This document shows, in pieces, positions 1 to 11,634 of a stretch of 64,000 bases of DNA (its first letter is position 1; every line of letters begins with the position of its first letter). The DNA is taken from NCBI GenBank assembly GCA_949361645.1, contig OX442417.1, forward strand, positions 11,469,150 to 11,533,149, given 5' to 3'. The DNA is from Spongilla lacustris (lineage: Eukaryota > Porifera > Demospongiae > Spongillida > Spongillidae). A model generated the notes under the pieces. That model searched no databases, was not told the DNA's origin, and worked only from the letters and a program-made list of their open reading frames with translations. The position numbers were made by a program, and so were the translations under genes.

Positions 1-427
1 AGATGTACCCAAACGCGTCGCAAGCTGTGCAGCGCGACTGATCGCTGCTTCCGAACACAAACCCGCTCGCGGCCAGAATGATGACGGTGTACAGCATGAT
101 GGTGATGGTCACCAGGAAATCCACGATGGCCAGTACGAAGAGGAAGATGTTAGCGGGCTCCTTCAGAACCTTGAACCTCACGAGGTAAGTTACGATGATG
201 AAGAGGTTCCACGAAAAGGCGACCACGAAGTAGATGGACACGATGGTGGCGATGATGATGTTGGCGGTGAGGCCGCTTCTATTGGCTTGCCAGAACGTTG
301 CATTGGTGACGTTTACGTCGTCAAGCGGTGTCACCAAGCAGGAGAAGTTTGCATCCACGCTCGCATTTTCGGACAAACTGCCGTTGGTCCCGGAGGCAGC
401 CCTCAAGATTCTTAGAAGGGAATCCAT
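1..427 (-). CDS. Rhodopsin-class GPCR, N-terminal part (runs off the window)
   Basis: Reading the minus strand from the ATG at 427 gives 142 codons, open to the window edge. The protein has a short N-terminus with several N-glycosylation sequons (N-G-S, N-A-S, N-V-T, N-A-T), a first membrane helix at about residues 55-82 and a second at about 92-119. It then has a cysteine pair (C133, C136) where the third helix is about to start. The block K-E-P-A-N-I-F-L-F in the first intracellular loop and the D-F-L-V-T of helix 2 match the complete receptor at 1461-3086, so the two are tandem paralogues in the same orientation. It is expected to be a plasma-membrane G-protein-coupled receptor; the ligand cannot be inferred. 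No intron is visible in the part present. Helices 3-7 lie outside the window. Confidence 0.85.
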   Translation of the reverse strand, partial: MDSLLRILRAASGTNGSLSENASVDANFSCLVTPLDDVNVTNATFWQANRSGLTANIIIATIVSIYFVVAFSWNLFIIVTYLVRFKVLKEPANIFLFVLAIVDFLVTITIMLYTVIILAASGFVFGSSDQSRCTACDAFGYI

Positions 428-459
428 TATGGTTCAGGACTGTAATCTAAAGCAGAGAG

Positions 460-462
<3 letters not shown>

Positions 463-543
<81 letters not shown>
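463..543. repeat. (GA)n microsatellite
   Basis: About 80 bp of uninterrupted GA dinucleotides, just upstream of the start codon of the partial GPCR gene, so it would fall in its 5' flank or UTR. Confidence 0.95.
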
Positions 544-545
<2 letters not shown>

Positions 546-717
546 TGCAGCGTAATAAGTATTGTGTACATACATGTACACGATGTACATCTATACTAAA
601 TGAAGGTTACATGTACTTTATGCTAGCATTGGATGTTCACGATTGGTAGAGTAGGAAATGCATATGCAGTGTCTAGTGCAACAGGAGGGGGAGAAGGCCC
701 TATAGGATATAGTGATG

Positions 718-1000
718 GTGGTGAGGTGAGGTGAGGTTTAGTATTGAGGTGAGGTGTAGTAGTGAGGTGAGGTGTAGTATTGAGGTGTAGTATTGAGGTG
801 AGGTGTAGTATTGAGGTGAGGAGTAGTATTGAGGTGAGGTGTAGTATTGAGGTGAGGAGTAGTATTGAGGTGAGGTGTAGTATTGAGGTGAGGAGTAGTA
901 TTGAGGTGAGGTGTAGTATTGAGGTGAGGTGTAGTATTGAGGTGAGGTTTAGTATTGAGGTGAGGTGTCGTATTGAAGTGAGGTATAGTATTGATGTTCC
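718..1000. repeat. 18-bp minisatellite (AGTATTGAGGTGAGGTGT)
   Basis: About 15 tandem units of an 18-bp motif with small variants (GGAGT for GGTGT). It lies between the two GPCR paralogues. A period of 18 makes it falsely open in one frame; there is no gene here. Confidence 0.9.
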
Positions 1001-1460
1001 AAGGAAAGGTTACTTAAATTAAGTCATTGGAGCCCTGGATAGTATAAATATGGGATACACGTGAGGTTCAGAACCAGTTTGCATAACCTACACCACGAGC
1101 TCTGATCAAGGAGCCATGGCAGATCAACGGGTATGGACAGGACAGCTGGACTACAAACCGCACAATGTGAAGGCATACATGTGAAGGCATGCATGTGCAC
1201 ACTCCCATGCCCCTTATCCAGAGAACAGAAAATGGTTAGATTGCAGTGATCATGATGATTCATTTACAGAGCTGATTCACACACAGAAAAAAGTGAATGC
1301 AAGAACCCAGAACAAAACACACAGCACACCCCCCCACACCCACACACATGTGGACACACAACTGTACATGTACATGCACCAATACCGTAGGTGCAGCGAA
1401 CGGTGAAAAGTTTGGAAATAATGCAAGAAAATATAGCTAGCCTACATGTAAGGTAGATCT

Positions 1461-3086
1461 TTAAGACAAGGCCACTCCACCACTACAGTGTCCTCTAATT
1501 GGGTTAGGGCAATCATCGCATTCTGGAAGTGACAAATTTTCTGAAATGGTGCTAATCTGCTTACAACTCCCCAGGACAGAAGCCACCACCACCTTGCCTC
1601 CAGGTGGTGGTGGTGGTGGCATGGATACATTGCCATGCCCACCATCAGGCTGGGAGCTCTGACAGACTGCTGCAGAGGACACGTCGCCAGGCATGGGCAG
1701 TATGTGGGGTTGGCCCTCGACGCAACCCAAACTGTTTGTTGGTTCGGACGAGGACGAGGTCAGGTGTTTGTGCATCTCTTCCTCCTCCTCCTTATTCTTC
1801 TTGGCCTCCTCCTCCTCCTCCTCTTCCTTCTCCTCCTTATTCTTCTTGGCCTCCTCCTCGTCCATCTTCTTGTTCGCCTCCTCGAGGGCTTCCAGAGTGA
1901 AGGCATAGTTGCTGGCCTTGCGGTACAGCGTCGAACCGGCTCTCAGCAGCGTATCGGTCATGGTGCTCCTCACACGTCGCACCTGGTACCGCAGGTCCTT
2001 GACAAAGAAGGTCTCAATTATGGGATGCAGCACCGGATTGGTTAGGTAGCATATCCACCCGAAAATGTAGATCTGGGGAGGAATCTCGGCAGCATTAACT
2101 CCACTGACAACGAACACTACAGCGATCACAGGAGCCCAACACAGAAGGTGGGCAATAAAAAGAGCTGCAAACACCCGCACAAGTTGCTGCTGCTGGTGGT
2201 GGTGTCTCGAACCCTCCCGTTTCTCCTCTACCGTCACCCCTTCGTGAAACGTTTTCCTACGGCGGAAATTCTTTCTCAATAACGTGGACACAATCTTGTA
2301 TGTCCAAATGTTTGTCAGTGCAAGAACAAAGATGGGGACGAGAGCTTCCACGGCGACCAGCAGCACGTAATTGAAGTTGTAAGGGCTCAACGGGTCATTA
2401 CCGAAACGTGGAAGGCAAGCTCCCAAATTGATGTTAAACTCGAGCTGCCCGAACCCCACTATGGGGGGCAGGGCTATGAGGAAGCCAATGAGCCAGATGA
2501 GGCAGAGCACACCAATGGCCCTGCGCCTGTTGACTATGGACTTGTACTGAAGAGGCCAGGCTAGGAGGATGAACCGATCGGCCGACAGAGCCGCGAGCGT
2601 GTGGAGGGACACCGCTATCAGGAAGACCAGCAAGAACCCAAACATATCGCACACCGCACACCGTGTGACGTCGGTGTTGCCAAACACAAATTGCTTAGCG
2701 CTCTCAGAGACCACACTGAGCAGCATGTTGGATACGGTTACTAGGAAGTCGACGAGCGCCAAGTTGAACAGAAAGATGTTGCCCGGTTCCTTCAAGAGGT
2801 GGTGCTTGACGACAAAGGAGGCAAGAATGAATAAATTCCAGAAAAAGGCTATGACAAAGAAGATGGCGATTATGACTGCGACGGCGGGTGAGCCTTTGAG
2901 GAGCTCGGGGCGAAGCATCCATACGGTGGCATTTGTTATGGTCGTGGTACTAATTGAGTGGTTTAAACAGCTGAACGTCACTGGATCGGAGGACCAGTTG
3001 GTGGCCATTTCTGTATGGGAGCAAGGTGGGTGCAGGTGGGAGAACAAGAAAAACGGAGAGGGGTCACACCATAACATCTGGTCCAA
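1461..3086 (-). CDS. Rhodopsin-class (class A) G-protein-coupled receptor, intronless
   Basis: A 541-codon open frame whose product has seven hydrophobic helices at about 67-93, 103-127, 143-170, 191-211, 230-256, 302-329 and 339-361. The conserved disulfide pair would be C143 or C146 with C224. The end of helix 3 reads D170-R171-F172 instead of D-R-Y. Helix 6 has C316-W317-A-P. Helix 7 has N350-P351-V-L-H-P instead of N-P-x-x-Y. The long C-terminal tail carries a Glu/Lys-rich segment at about 404-449, a Ser run and a Pro run. A second in-frame ATG at 3008 gives a 515-residue protein beginning M-A-T-N-W-S-S; it is the likelier start, because the 26 residues before it look like untranslated sequence and the paralogue has a similarly short N-terminus. 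Membrane receptor signalling through G proteins is inferred from the family; the ligand is unknown. Confidence 0.9.
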   Translation of the reverse strand: MDQMLWCDPSPFFLFSHLHPPCSHTEMATNWSSDPVTFSCLNHSISTTTITNATVWMLRPELLKGSPAVAVIIAIFFVIAFFWNLFILASFVVKHHLLKEPGNIFLFNLALVDFLVTVSNMLLSVVSESAKQFVFGNTDVTRCAVCDMFGFLLVFLIAVSLHTLAALSADRFILLAWPLQYKSIVNRRRAIGVLCLIWLIGFLIALPPIVGFGQLEFNINLGACLPRFGNDPLSPYNFNYVLLVAVEALVPIFVLALTNIWTYKIVSTLLRKNFRRRKTFHEGVTVEEKREGSRHHHQQQQLVRVFAALFIAHLLCWAPVIAVVFVVSGVNAAEIPPQIYIFGWICYLTNPVLHPIIETFFVKDLRYQVRRVRSTMTDTLLRAGSTLYRKASNYAFTLEALEEANKKMDEEEAKKNKEEKEEEEEEEAKKNKEEEEEMHKHLTSSSSEPTNSLGCVEGQPHILPMPGDVSSAAVCQSSQPDGGHGNVSMPPPPPPGGKVVVASVLGSCKQISTISENLSLPECDDCPNPIRGHCSGGVALS

Positions 3087-3102
3087 TGTAAGCTGGTATT
3101 AG

Positions 3103-3383
3103 CCAAGCCAACAACGCAGTCCAATGACCGTGTGGACACTGCTAATATACTTTTTTTTTTTTTTTTTTTTTTAAAGGCCGGTCGAGTTTTGTGTTTGTTT
3201 AGAATACCTGGCTATCTTGCTGTTCATGAATTCGAAACATGGAGCACCACAGGCACATATATGCCACACCTCCTTATTTGTTGCTATTTTAATTGGCAGC
3301 CCCCCCCCTTCCTCCCCTCCCTCCCTTGTACTTACACTTGTACACATCATAGATAATGAGTAGCCTATTATCACACATGCACG

Positions 3384-3473
<90 letters not shown>

Positions 3474-4472
3474 TTCTGCACATACATGTACATGTGCAAA
3501 ACATTCGTGACACACTGTAAGCAGCACATGGAGACGATGTGGTAACATTACAAGAAAAAAAAGAAATTAAAAAAAAAACCCAACAAAAAAAACACGCCTG
3601 TGATCTCATACATACTATCGTAAGGACAAGGAAATAACGCACCGCATACCTACGGTAAACACCTCTTGACGTCCCGCCACACCCACACAACAAGGTCGCA
3701 CCGACCCCCACTTGCATTAAAAATAAACAAATACGTCGTGCATCATGTACTAAGCCTCGCATAGTCGAGAAACTGTCAAAAAACAATAATTACTGACCGA
3801 GTTCTTGCACGATAGAAACACGCACGAGTTACAACACTCATAAGCAGTTCAAAACAAAAGTCTGCAATATATTATACCCGCACTTGTGCAAAAACAGCAC
3901 GACCCACACGCTCACACGCCCCCAAGCACACCCGCGCTCACAGACTGAATTGGAGAGCGCAGGTCTTAACTTGCGTATAGCTCTTGTGATAGCGGGGTGC
4001 AAACTTGGTCCAACTTACTGCATTAGTGTACTCAAGAAATGAGTAGGACCATTTAGCACACTCGAATGACACGAGCCGATGGGAATCATCTTACCTTAGG
4101 TAGCTCAATTGGGATGCTCACACTACATGTAGCCTACACGTACGCAAACATCGAATTCCATACAAGGGGGGAATAATGAGAATTATTTGAATAGCTGGAG
4201 CCACGCCTTGTGTTTAGTAAGCACAGCGTACGAGAAATGAGCTGCTTTGCTACGTTTGGGAATACTATTCTAAGGCACTAATATATCGTTATATCAAGCA
4301 CACGAAGGCCTATATTTGTGACAATGCGGCTGTGATAAATGTGCAAACACAAAGTTCACAAGCTCCCAATATGCTTACGCAGCAGTAGGTGTGTTTTCTA
4401 ACTGTACGGTACAAAAAAATGGGAGTGTTTTAATATGATGTACGTCGTCTACCGTTAAACATAGGTACGGTA

Positions 4473-4504
<32 letters not shown>

Positions 4505-4808
4505 TAAAGTATGCAATGCTGGTACTAGTAAGTAGGGAATGTTTATAACGCTACGCTCACCTGCTATATAATAAGCGCCCTCTTCTTGTGTCTCTTAACG
4601 TGCACACCTTTAATATCTGCTCTTCCTTGATGCCTCGAATATTGTATTGTATATAACCGTAATTTACCGGTATAGATTATATTTCATGAACCCGGAAATC
4701 AAATTAACTCGACCTTTAATTGTAGCGCACCAGTCACGAGACGGAGGGGGAAGGGCGAAAACAAACTTGAATGTACATGTAGTTGTTAAAGCTTTTTTTC
4801 TTTCTGAG
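3103..4808. other. Divergent intergenic spacer between GPCR and EPG5
   Basis: No gene is visible. It contains a T run (3151-3172), a long (CA)n tract (3382-3470) and an A run (4471-4495). The promoters of both divergent neighbours must lie here, but I see no convincing TATA box or initiator. Confidence 0.7.
3382..3470. repeat. (CA)n microsatellite
   Basis: About 88 bp of uninterrupted CA dinucleotides, upstream of the GPCR start. Confidence 0.95.
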
Positions 4809-4863
4809 ATGGAAGCCGTCAGACCAAAACGAAAAGGAAAAACTAGGAAGAAAAAAACTGAAA
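4809..4863 (+). CDS. EPG5: EPG5 exon 1 (residues 1-18)
   Basis: Starts at the ATG and encodes a very basic N-terminus ([10 protein letters not shown]), like the start of vertebrate EPG5. The donor is GTATGT at 4864, and the exon leaves phase 1. The 5' UTR is not defined. Confidence 0.75.
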
Positions 4864-7141
4864 GTATGTTCAAGAAATTTGTATGCGATAAGTTGGTATC
4901 ATTTATTTTAATTTTAATTTTAAGGAACTGCCGACGTAGAAGAGGAGCTGGTAAGTGAGTGAACCAAAGTTCACTGCCCAGGATATATTAACTGTAGTTT
5001 TCATAAGTTGCATTCTTATCACGCGAACGCATTTTTCAACCTAACCTTAGTCCATTGTACTAAATGGTTTCGAATTTTCAGCGAAACCAATGCTTGAGCG
5101 TTTATACTACTAGTAATGAAAGCATATCTTCACCAGCTGCTTGTGTAGCACTGTATGGTATGGCACGTAAGATGGTATCACGTGTGAACCATCTTACGTC
5201 CCCCACAGAGTGCCACTGTGCCAGAGATTGAGGCCACACCTCCTGCTGAGAAGGAAGTAGAGGAGATGCAGGGACACAAGGATGGTGTGCCCAGCTCTAA
5301 GCAGGAAGATACTGACCATGACCCTGAGCAGGACAATACCGAGCATGGCTCTACGCTGGAGGGTACAGAACATGGCTCTAGGCTTGATGGTACAGAACAT
5401 GGCTCTAGGCTGGAGGGTACAGAACATGGCTCTAGGCTGGAGGGTACAGAACATGGCTCTAGGCTGGAGGGTACAGAACATGGCTCTAGGCTGGAGGGTA
5501 CAGAACATGGCTCTAGGCTGGAGGGTACAGAACATGGCTCTAGGCTTGAGGGTGCAGAACATGGCTCTAGGCTGGAGGGTACAGAACATGGCTCTAGGCT
5601 GGAGGGTACAGAACATGGCTCTAGGCTGGAGGGTACAGAACATGGCTCTAGGCTTGAGGGTACAGAACATGGCTCTAGGCTTGAGGGTACAGAACATGGC
5701 TCTAGGCTTGAGGGTGCAGAACATGTGGAGGGTAAGAATGATCCCAAATACCCTGACAAAGTAGAGGCTTGTAACGATCACGTGCCATTGCTACAAGGGA
5801 CGTATGGTTCTACCATTCTTGGTCAGATCAATGAAAATTTAGACACACATGAAATACATGCAGTCGGGCGTGTGTCAGATCCTATTCCCCGAGAGCTAGA
5901 TGACCCAGCAGTAGTGAATAGGACCACACCTCTCATGTCAGATGAAAGGACTACAGGTGGACACATTGCAAGTGTTGCTGCACCTGATGGTGAACCTGCT
6001 GAAGCAGCTGTCCTTTTGACACCCTCTAATGCCACTACTCTTCCAACACAAGTGTTGACTCCACTAGAAGGAGCTGTTGAAACCTCCGGGCCTGGTTTGG
6101 TTGGGCCAGGGCAGAATCAAGTGGGTCCAATAACTATGTTGGACTCAGGAGTGCCTTCAGTGTTGGAAGAGAGAACAACCAGCAGCACTGTACATGTAAC
6201 TGGCAGCACTGTACTACAGAACCATGTTGTCATGGCAACCACACTAATGGATGTGGTGGCTACTGAGCACCTGTCATCATTAGCAGCTGCTCCTATTATA
6301 CCATTCCAAGCAGCTGACATCAGACTGCAGTCTCCACTGGAAGGTATTGGAGTTTTTTTGTTTGTGGTATTTCTAAACCTTTTCCTCCCCTTCCCTCTCT
6401 CTCCCCTTCCCTCTCCCTCCCTCCCTCCCTTCCCTCTCCTCCCCTTCCCTCTCCCTCCCCTTCCCTCTCCCTCCCTCCCTTCCCTCTCCCTCCCCTTCCC
6501 TCTCCCTCCCTTCTCTCTCCCTCCCCTTCCCTCTCACTCTCCTTCCCTTTCCCTCCCCTTCCCTCTCCCTCCCCCTTCACTCTCCCTCCCTCCCTTCCCT
6601 CTCCCCCCCCTTCCCTCTCCCTCCCCTTCCCTCTCCCTCTTCATTCCCTCTTACTTGCACTGATGGGTTTACAAACCACGGTCTTGCCACAGAAGCTGGT
6701 GCATCCATTGTGCACCCAGTGGTGGTGACAGATGATGATGGTCGTGCAGCAGAGAGGCAGGCTTCAGTTGCCCCTGCCGCTGTGCCCACTGCCCCTTTGT
6801 TGAGCAGCGGTGCAGAGCAAGCTGGAATGACCCTGGAGGCAAACCAGCACACTGGAGGTATAAGGCAATTTGTCTCACCATTAGAGTCCAATACACACAA
6901 ATTAATAAGTATGTACACACACCAATCAATAGTAAGGTCATGGTCTTGCAGCCACCCCTGCACACATCATTCAAAGCCTTCAACCCGCAGGTGTTGTGGA
7001 GATGGCTCCATTCACTGAACAAGAGCTCGCTGCCTTCTATCAGAACTCTCAGCTGGAGGCCAATGCGACCTTTGTGGACAACTTCATCCTTGTAAGCCTT
7101 GTGCCGTTCTCTATGCTTGCAACTAGGGTGGGAAGGGAGGC

Positions 7142-7219
<78 letters not shown>

Positions 7220-10128
7220 ATTATGCATGCATTTAGGGTGGGAAGGTGGTGTGTGTGTGTTTGATGGATTGTTCTTTATGCATGTATCATTGCATTGCAG
7301 CTCCCTTGCCCCCAGTTTGCTTATTAGGTGCACTTGCTAACACGTTTACATATGGTCTTATGTAGCCATAGATAGATAGCCCTGGAACATACTTGCATCA
7401 ATTGTGGGTTGTGTTTAAAGTGGTGTGCTACATGTACATGGGTGTAAATGATGTAGAGTTCCATATCTTTACATCTATGGAAAATAGTGGCACTAGTGTA
7501 ACATGTGCTGCGAACATGTGTTTGGCTGTCCCTGATAATCATGTGATATATCACTATTAGAGGTGCTATTCCTGGTGTTCTGTTGCTTAGCAATAGACTG
7601 CACTTTTGCCTTCTGTGGTTAGCAACGAATGACTTTCTACACTGTGTTAACCCCCCCCCCCTCACCCTTGTTCACGTGTTACTATTTGTTGTAGTGTGGA
7701 TGTACAGCGTACTTAGTGCATTGCACACTTTACATAGTTTGCTTCTTTGTTACTGACGTGTTTTTTTTTTGTAATGCGTAGAGACATGTAGAAGCCTCCA
7801 CGATGTATCTGTGTGCTTGTAATGTAGAAGCCTCCACAATGTACCTGTGTGCTTGTAATGTTACATGTAGCAAGCCTCCACAATGTACATGTACCTGTGT
7901 GCTTGTAATGTTGCAAGCCTCCACAATGTACCTGTGTGCTTGTAATGTAGAAGCCTCCACAATGTACCTGTGTGCTTGTAATGTAGCAAGCCTCCACAAT
8001 GTACCTGTGTGCTTGTAATGTAGCAAGCCTCCACAATGTACCTGTGTGCTTGTAATGTAGCAAGCCTCCACAATGTACCTGTGTGCTTGTAATGTAGCAA
8101 GCTGTGTGTTTGTAATGTAGAAGCCTCCACAATGTACCTGTGTGCTTGTAATGTAGAAGCCTCCACAATGTACCTGTGTGCTTGTAATGTAGCAAGCCTC
8201 CACAATGTACCTGTGTGCTTGTAATGTAGCAAGCCTCCACAATGTACCTGTGTGCTTGTAATGTAGCAAGCTGTGTGTTTGTAATGTAGAAGCCTCCACA
8301 ATGTACCTGTGTGCTTGTAATGTAGCAAGCTGTGTGTTTGTAATGTAGAAGCCTCCACGATGTACCTGTGTGCTTGTAATGTTACATGTAGCAAGCCTCC
8401 ACAATGTACCTGTGATCTTTTATCGTTGATAGAAATGTATACTTTTTCCAGATGCTTCTAAAAACCTATTTTGTGTTTAGAAATCATTGTTGTGTGAAAA
8501 AGGTCCTAGTGCTAATCTCATTACTACACATGGTGTAGATTCTTGCAAGTTATGTGCCATGCACAACTTGTAAGTACTAGTATGTGCAGTTTCGATTAAC
8601 ATATAACTTGTCATTTTGTACCTTTCCCTTGTTTGCTGACATCACACTTAGAGGTGTGTACTTACAGATGTCCCACACCTTTAAAGCCCTTCCTCCCCTC
8701 CCCTTCTTCTCCTCCTCCTCCTTCCCTCCTCCCTCTCCCTTCTCTTCCTCCCACTTCTCCTCCTCCTCTCCTCCCCTCCTCCTCCTCCTCCCTTCCCTTC
8801 CCCTTCCCAGCAATGCAAGCAGGAACATCATCCGCTGTATCTACTGTTGCTCCAGTACCTGAAGGCGAACCTTGCACTCACCACAAGCAAAAAGGCAGTG
8901 GAGGTAATCATCTGGGTGCCCACTTAGTGGAGGTAATCATCTGGGTGCCCACTTAGTGGAGGTAATCATCTGGGTGCCCACTTAAGTGGAGGTAATCATC
9001 TGGGTGCCCACTTAGTGGAGGTAATCATCTGGGTGCCCACTTAGTGGAGGTAATCATCTGGGTGCCCACTTAGTGGAGGTAATCATCTGGGTGCCCACTT
9101 AGTGGAGGTAATCATCTGGGTGCCCACTTAGTGGAGGTAATCATCTGGGTGCCCACTTAGTGGAGGTAATCATCTGGGTGCCCACTTAAGTGGAGGTAAT
9201 CATCTGGGTGCCCACTTAGTGGAGGTAATCATCTGGGTGCCCACTTAGTGGAGGTAATCATCTGGGTGCCCACTTAGTGGAGGTAATCATCTACTTAACT
9301 GGATACACTTTGTGCATCTTTTATCATGAGAGAGATAAGCATCTAGGTAACCTCATCGTGAGCGTATATTTACATACTGATGACCCCAACAACTGATGCA
9401 CTCTCTAAATGCACGGACAACGTACAATGTTTGGCTTAACACAGGCTTATACATATGTGTATGTGCATTGTTTTAGTTGTACACATGGCATGTACATCAC
9501 ATGCCATGTGTACATGCCCTGCTGCATGGTTAATTATCCTTACCTGTCTGTTGTACAGTGTTTGACCTACAGCTGTACCCTCATCACTGGTATTAATACA
9601 TGTCTGCCCTTTGTGGACTCATTGTGATGTGTGGAATGCACGGGGGGGGGGGGGGGGGGGGGGGCAGGGGTGGATGTGGGCAGGGGATGACAATGTGTTG
9701 CTTGTAAACTTGTAAACTGTCCATGTCCATGTGCAAATATGTAGGTGTACATGTTTTTACACCAGCCACTTGCAAACAAGGGTGTTGCCATGGAAAAGCG
9801 ATGATGCATGCATTGGTACTGTACATGCATTGTAGATGTAGATATCTGTATGTGTGTAGGGGAATCAGGTTATAGTGGTTGTGTTTTGTGTGTATGTGTG
9901 TGTGTGTATGTTTGGTGTCATGTACATGTATGAGTGGGTGTATGTACATTGTATATATGTGTGTGTGTGTGTGTATGCATGTGTGTGCGGTCAGTACAAT
10001 GGATGCAGGACTGCACTGTATTGTCCTGGGTTACAGTGTGTATCCTGTAGGAGGGTGTTGCCATGGAAAAGCAATGTTGCATGCATTGGTACTGTACATG
10101 CATGTGTGTAGGGTAAACAGATTATAGT

Positions 10129-10163
<35 letters not shown>

Positions 10164-11546
10164 TAGTAGTAGTAGTATGTTCGGTGTCATGATGTACAAT
10201 GGATGCTGGGATGCAGGACTGGACTGTATTGTCCTTGGTTACAGTGTGTATCCTGTAGGAGGGTGTGGACAGGATATGGGACAGGAAGTGGGGTATGAGT
10301 TTACAGTACACTCTTTGAGGAAAAGCTTCAGAGCAAAAACCTCAGCTATAAATATGTAAAATTGATTTGAGGTTTACATACATGTAGGACTACCTAAATG
10401 GCTCAGCAGATACAGTGTATATACATGTAGTTATTAACATACATGTATGTGAATACATGTACATGTAGCTACACACTGACATACATGTACATGTATGTAA
10501 ACCTCAAATCTACATGTTTCATAGCATGGGATATTTTATAACAAGAGTTCCAGGTGTACAACGTATCAGTATGTGTGTGCTGTGTACATGTATATATTAT
10601 TAGTGTGTGCCTGAATACATATGTAAGGTAGAGCAGCTGGTGTGTTAAGTGTGTGTGTGTGTGTGTGTGCGTGTGTGTGTGCGTGTGTGTGTGTGCGTGT
10701 GCGTGTGTGTGTGTGCGTGTGCGTGTGTGTGTATGCGTGTATGTGTGTGTGCATGAGCGCAAATTGCAAGGTTTGCATTGGGGTGTGTCGATACATGTAT
10801 TTTCAACGAGCTCGCTGGAGTCTTGACCATCTACGTGTAGTGTGTAGACATGATATGGCTCTGTGCTGGCCATGGCATGAGTCCTGACCATCAGGAAACA
10901 TTAAGAAGTAAAAATGTCTTTTTCCGTAGATCTGAGTGTGGGTGCAGGCGTGACTGCTCGAGAGGCATTCTAAACGCGTGCTATTTAAACTTGTATGGCT
11001 CATGTGATATATATGCATGTACACATGTAGGTAGGCTGGATTGCTATCTGGAACAATTTGATTAGCAGTATTACAACATTCCATTGCAAAGATTATTTAC
11101 ACAAGTAAACAACATGCATGCATGTACATTTGTAGCCACTGAAGTGAAGACTACAGATTCTTAAATTATTAAAACTTGTAGCAAACAAATGCCACACGCT
11201 CCAATATTATCTGCAACCCATTGCACCTTGACTAAGTCCTTCAGAAACCCTATCAAGACTTGCGATAGCACACATTGCACATCGAGTTGTTGTGATGTTA
11301 TTGTGTAGCTCAAAACTGGTATGTTCTGCCCAACCTTAGTGAAAGGTGTTATTGCATACCACGTTATTGGTATCCTTGGATACGTTAGTAAGGGGATGGA
11401 TAAGAAGGGTGGCACTGCTGTGGGCAGGAGTGGTCCCACCTTTAAGTGGGGAGGGGGATTACCATAGATTTAGGAGAAAAAGGAGGAGGAGGAGGGGTAG
11501 GTTGTAAGGACATCCTGTTGTGTTTATGACTGGCATTGTATGCAGC

Positions 11547-11634
<88 letters not shown>

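Noticed and set aside
2569..3102. Plus-strand 177-codon frame opposite the GPCR
   Set aside because: Shadow of the receptor gene; the receptor frame has full seven-helix structure and conserved motifs.
5178..5781. Antisense and shifted frames through EPG5 exon 3 (about 190 codons)
   Set aside because: The 27-bp unit is stop-free in several frames; only the sense frame joins conserved EPG5 exons.
7713..8404. Minus-strand frames of up to 224 codons (A-T-L-Q-A-H-R-Y)
   Set aside because: Artefact of the 37-bp minisatellite in intron 5.
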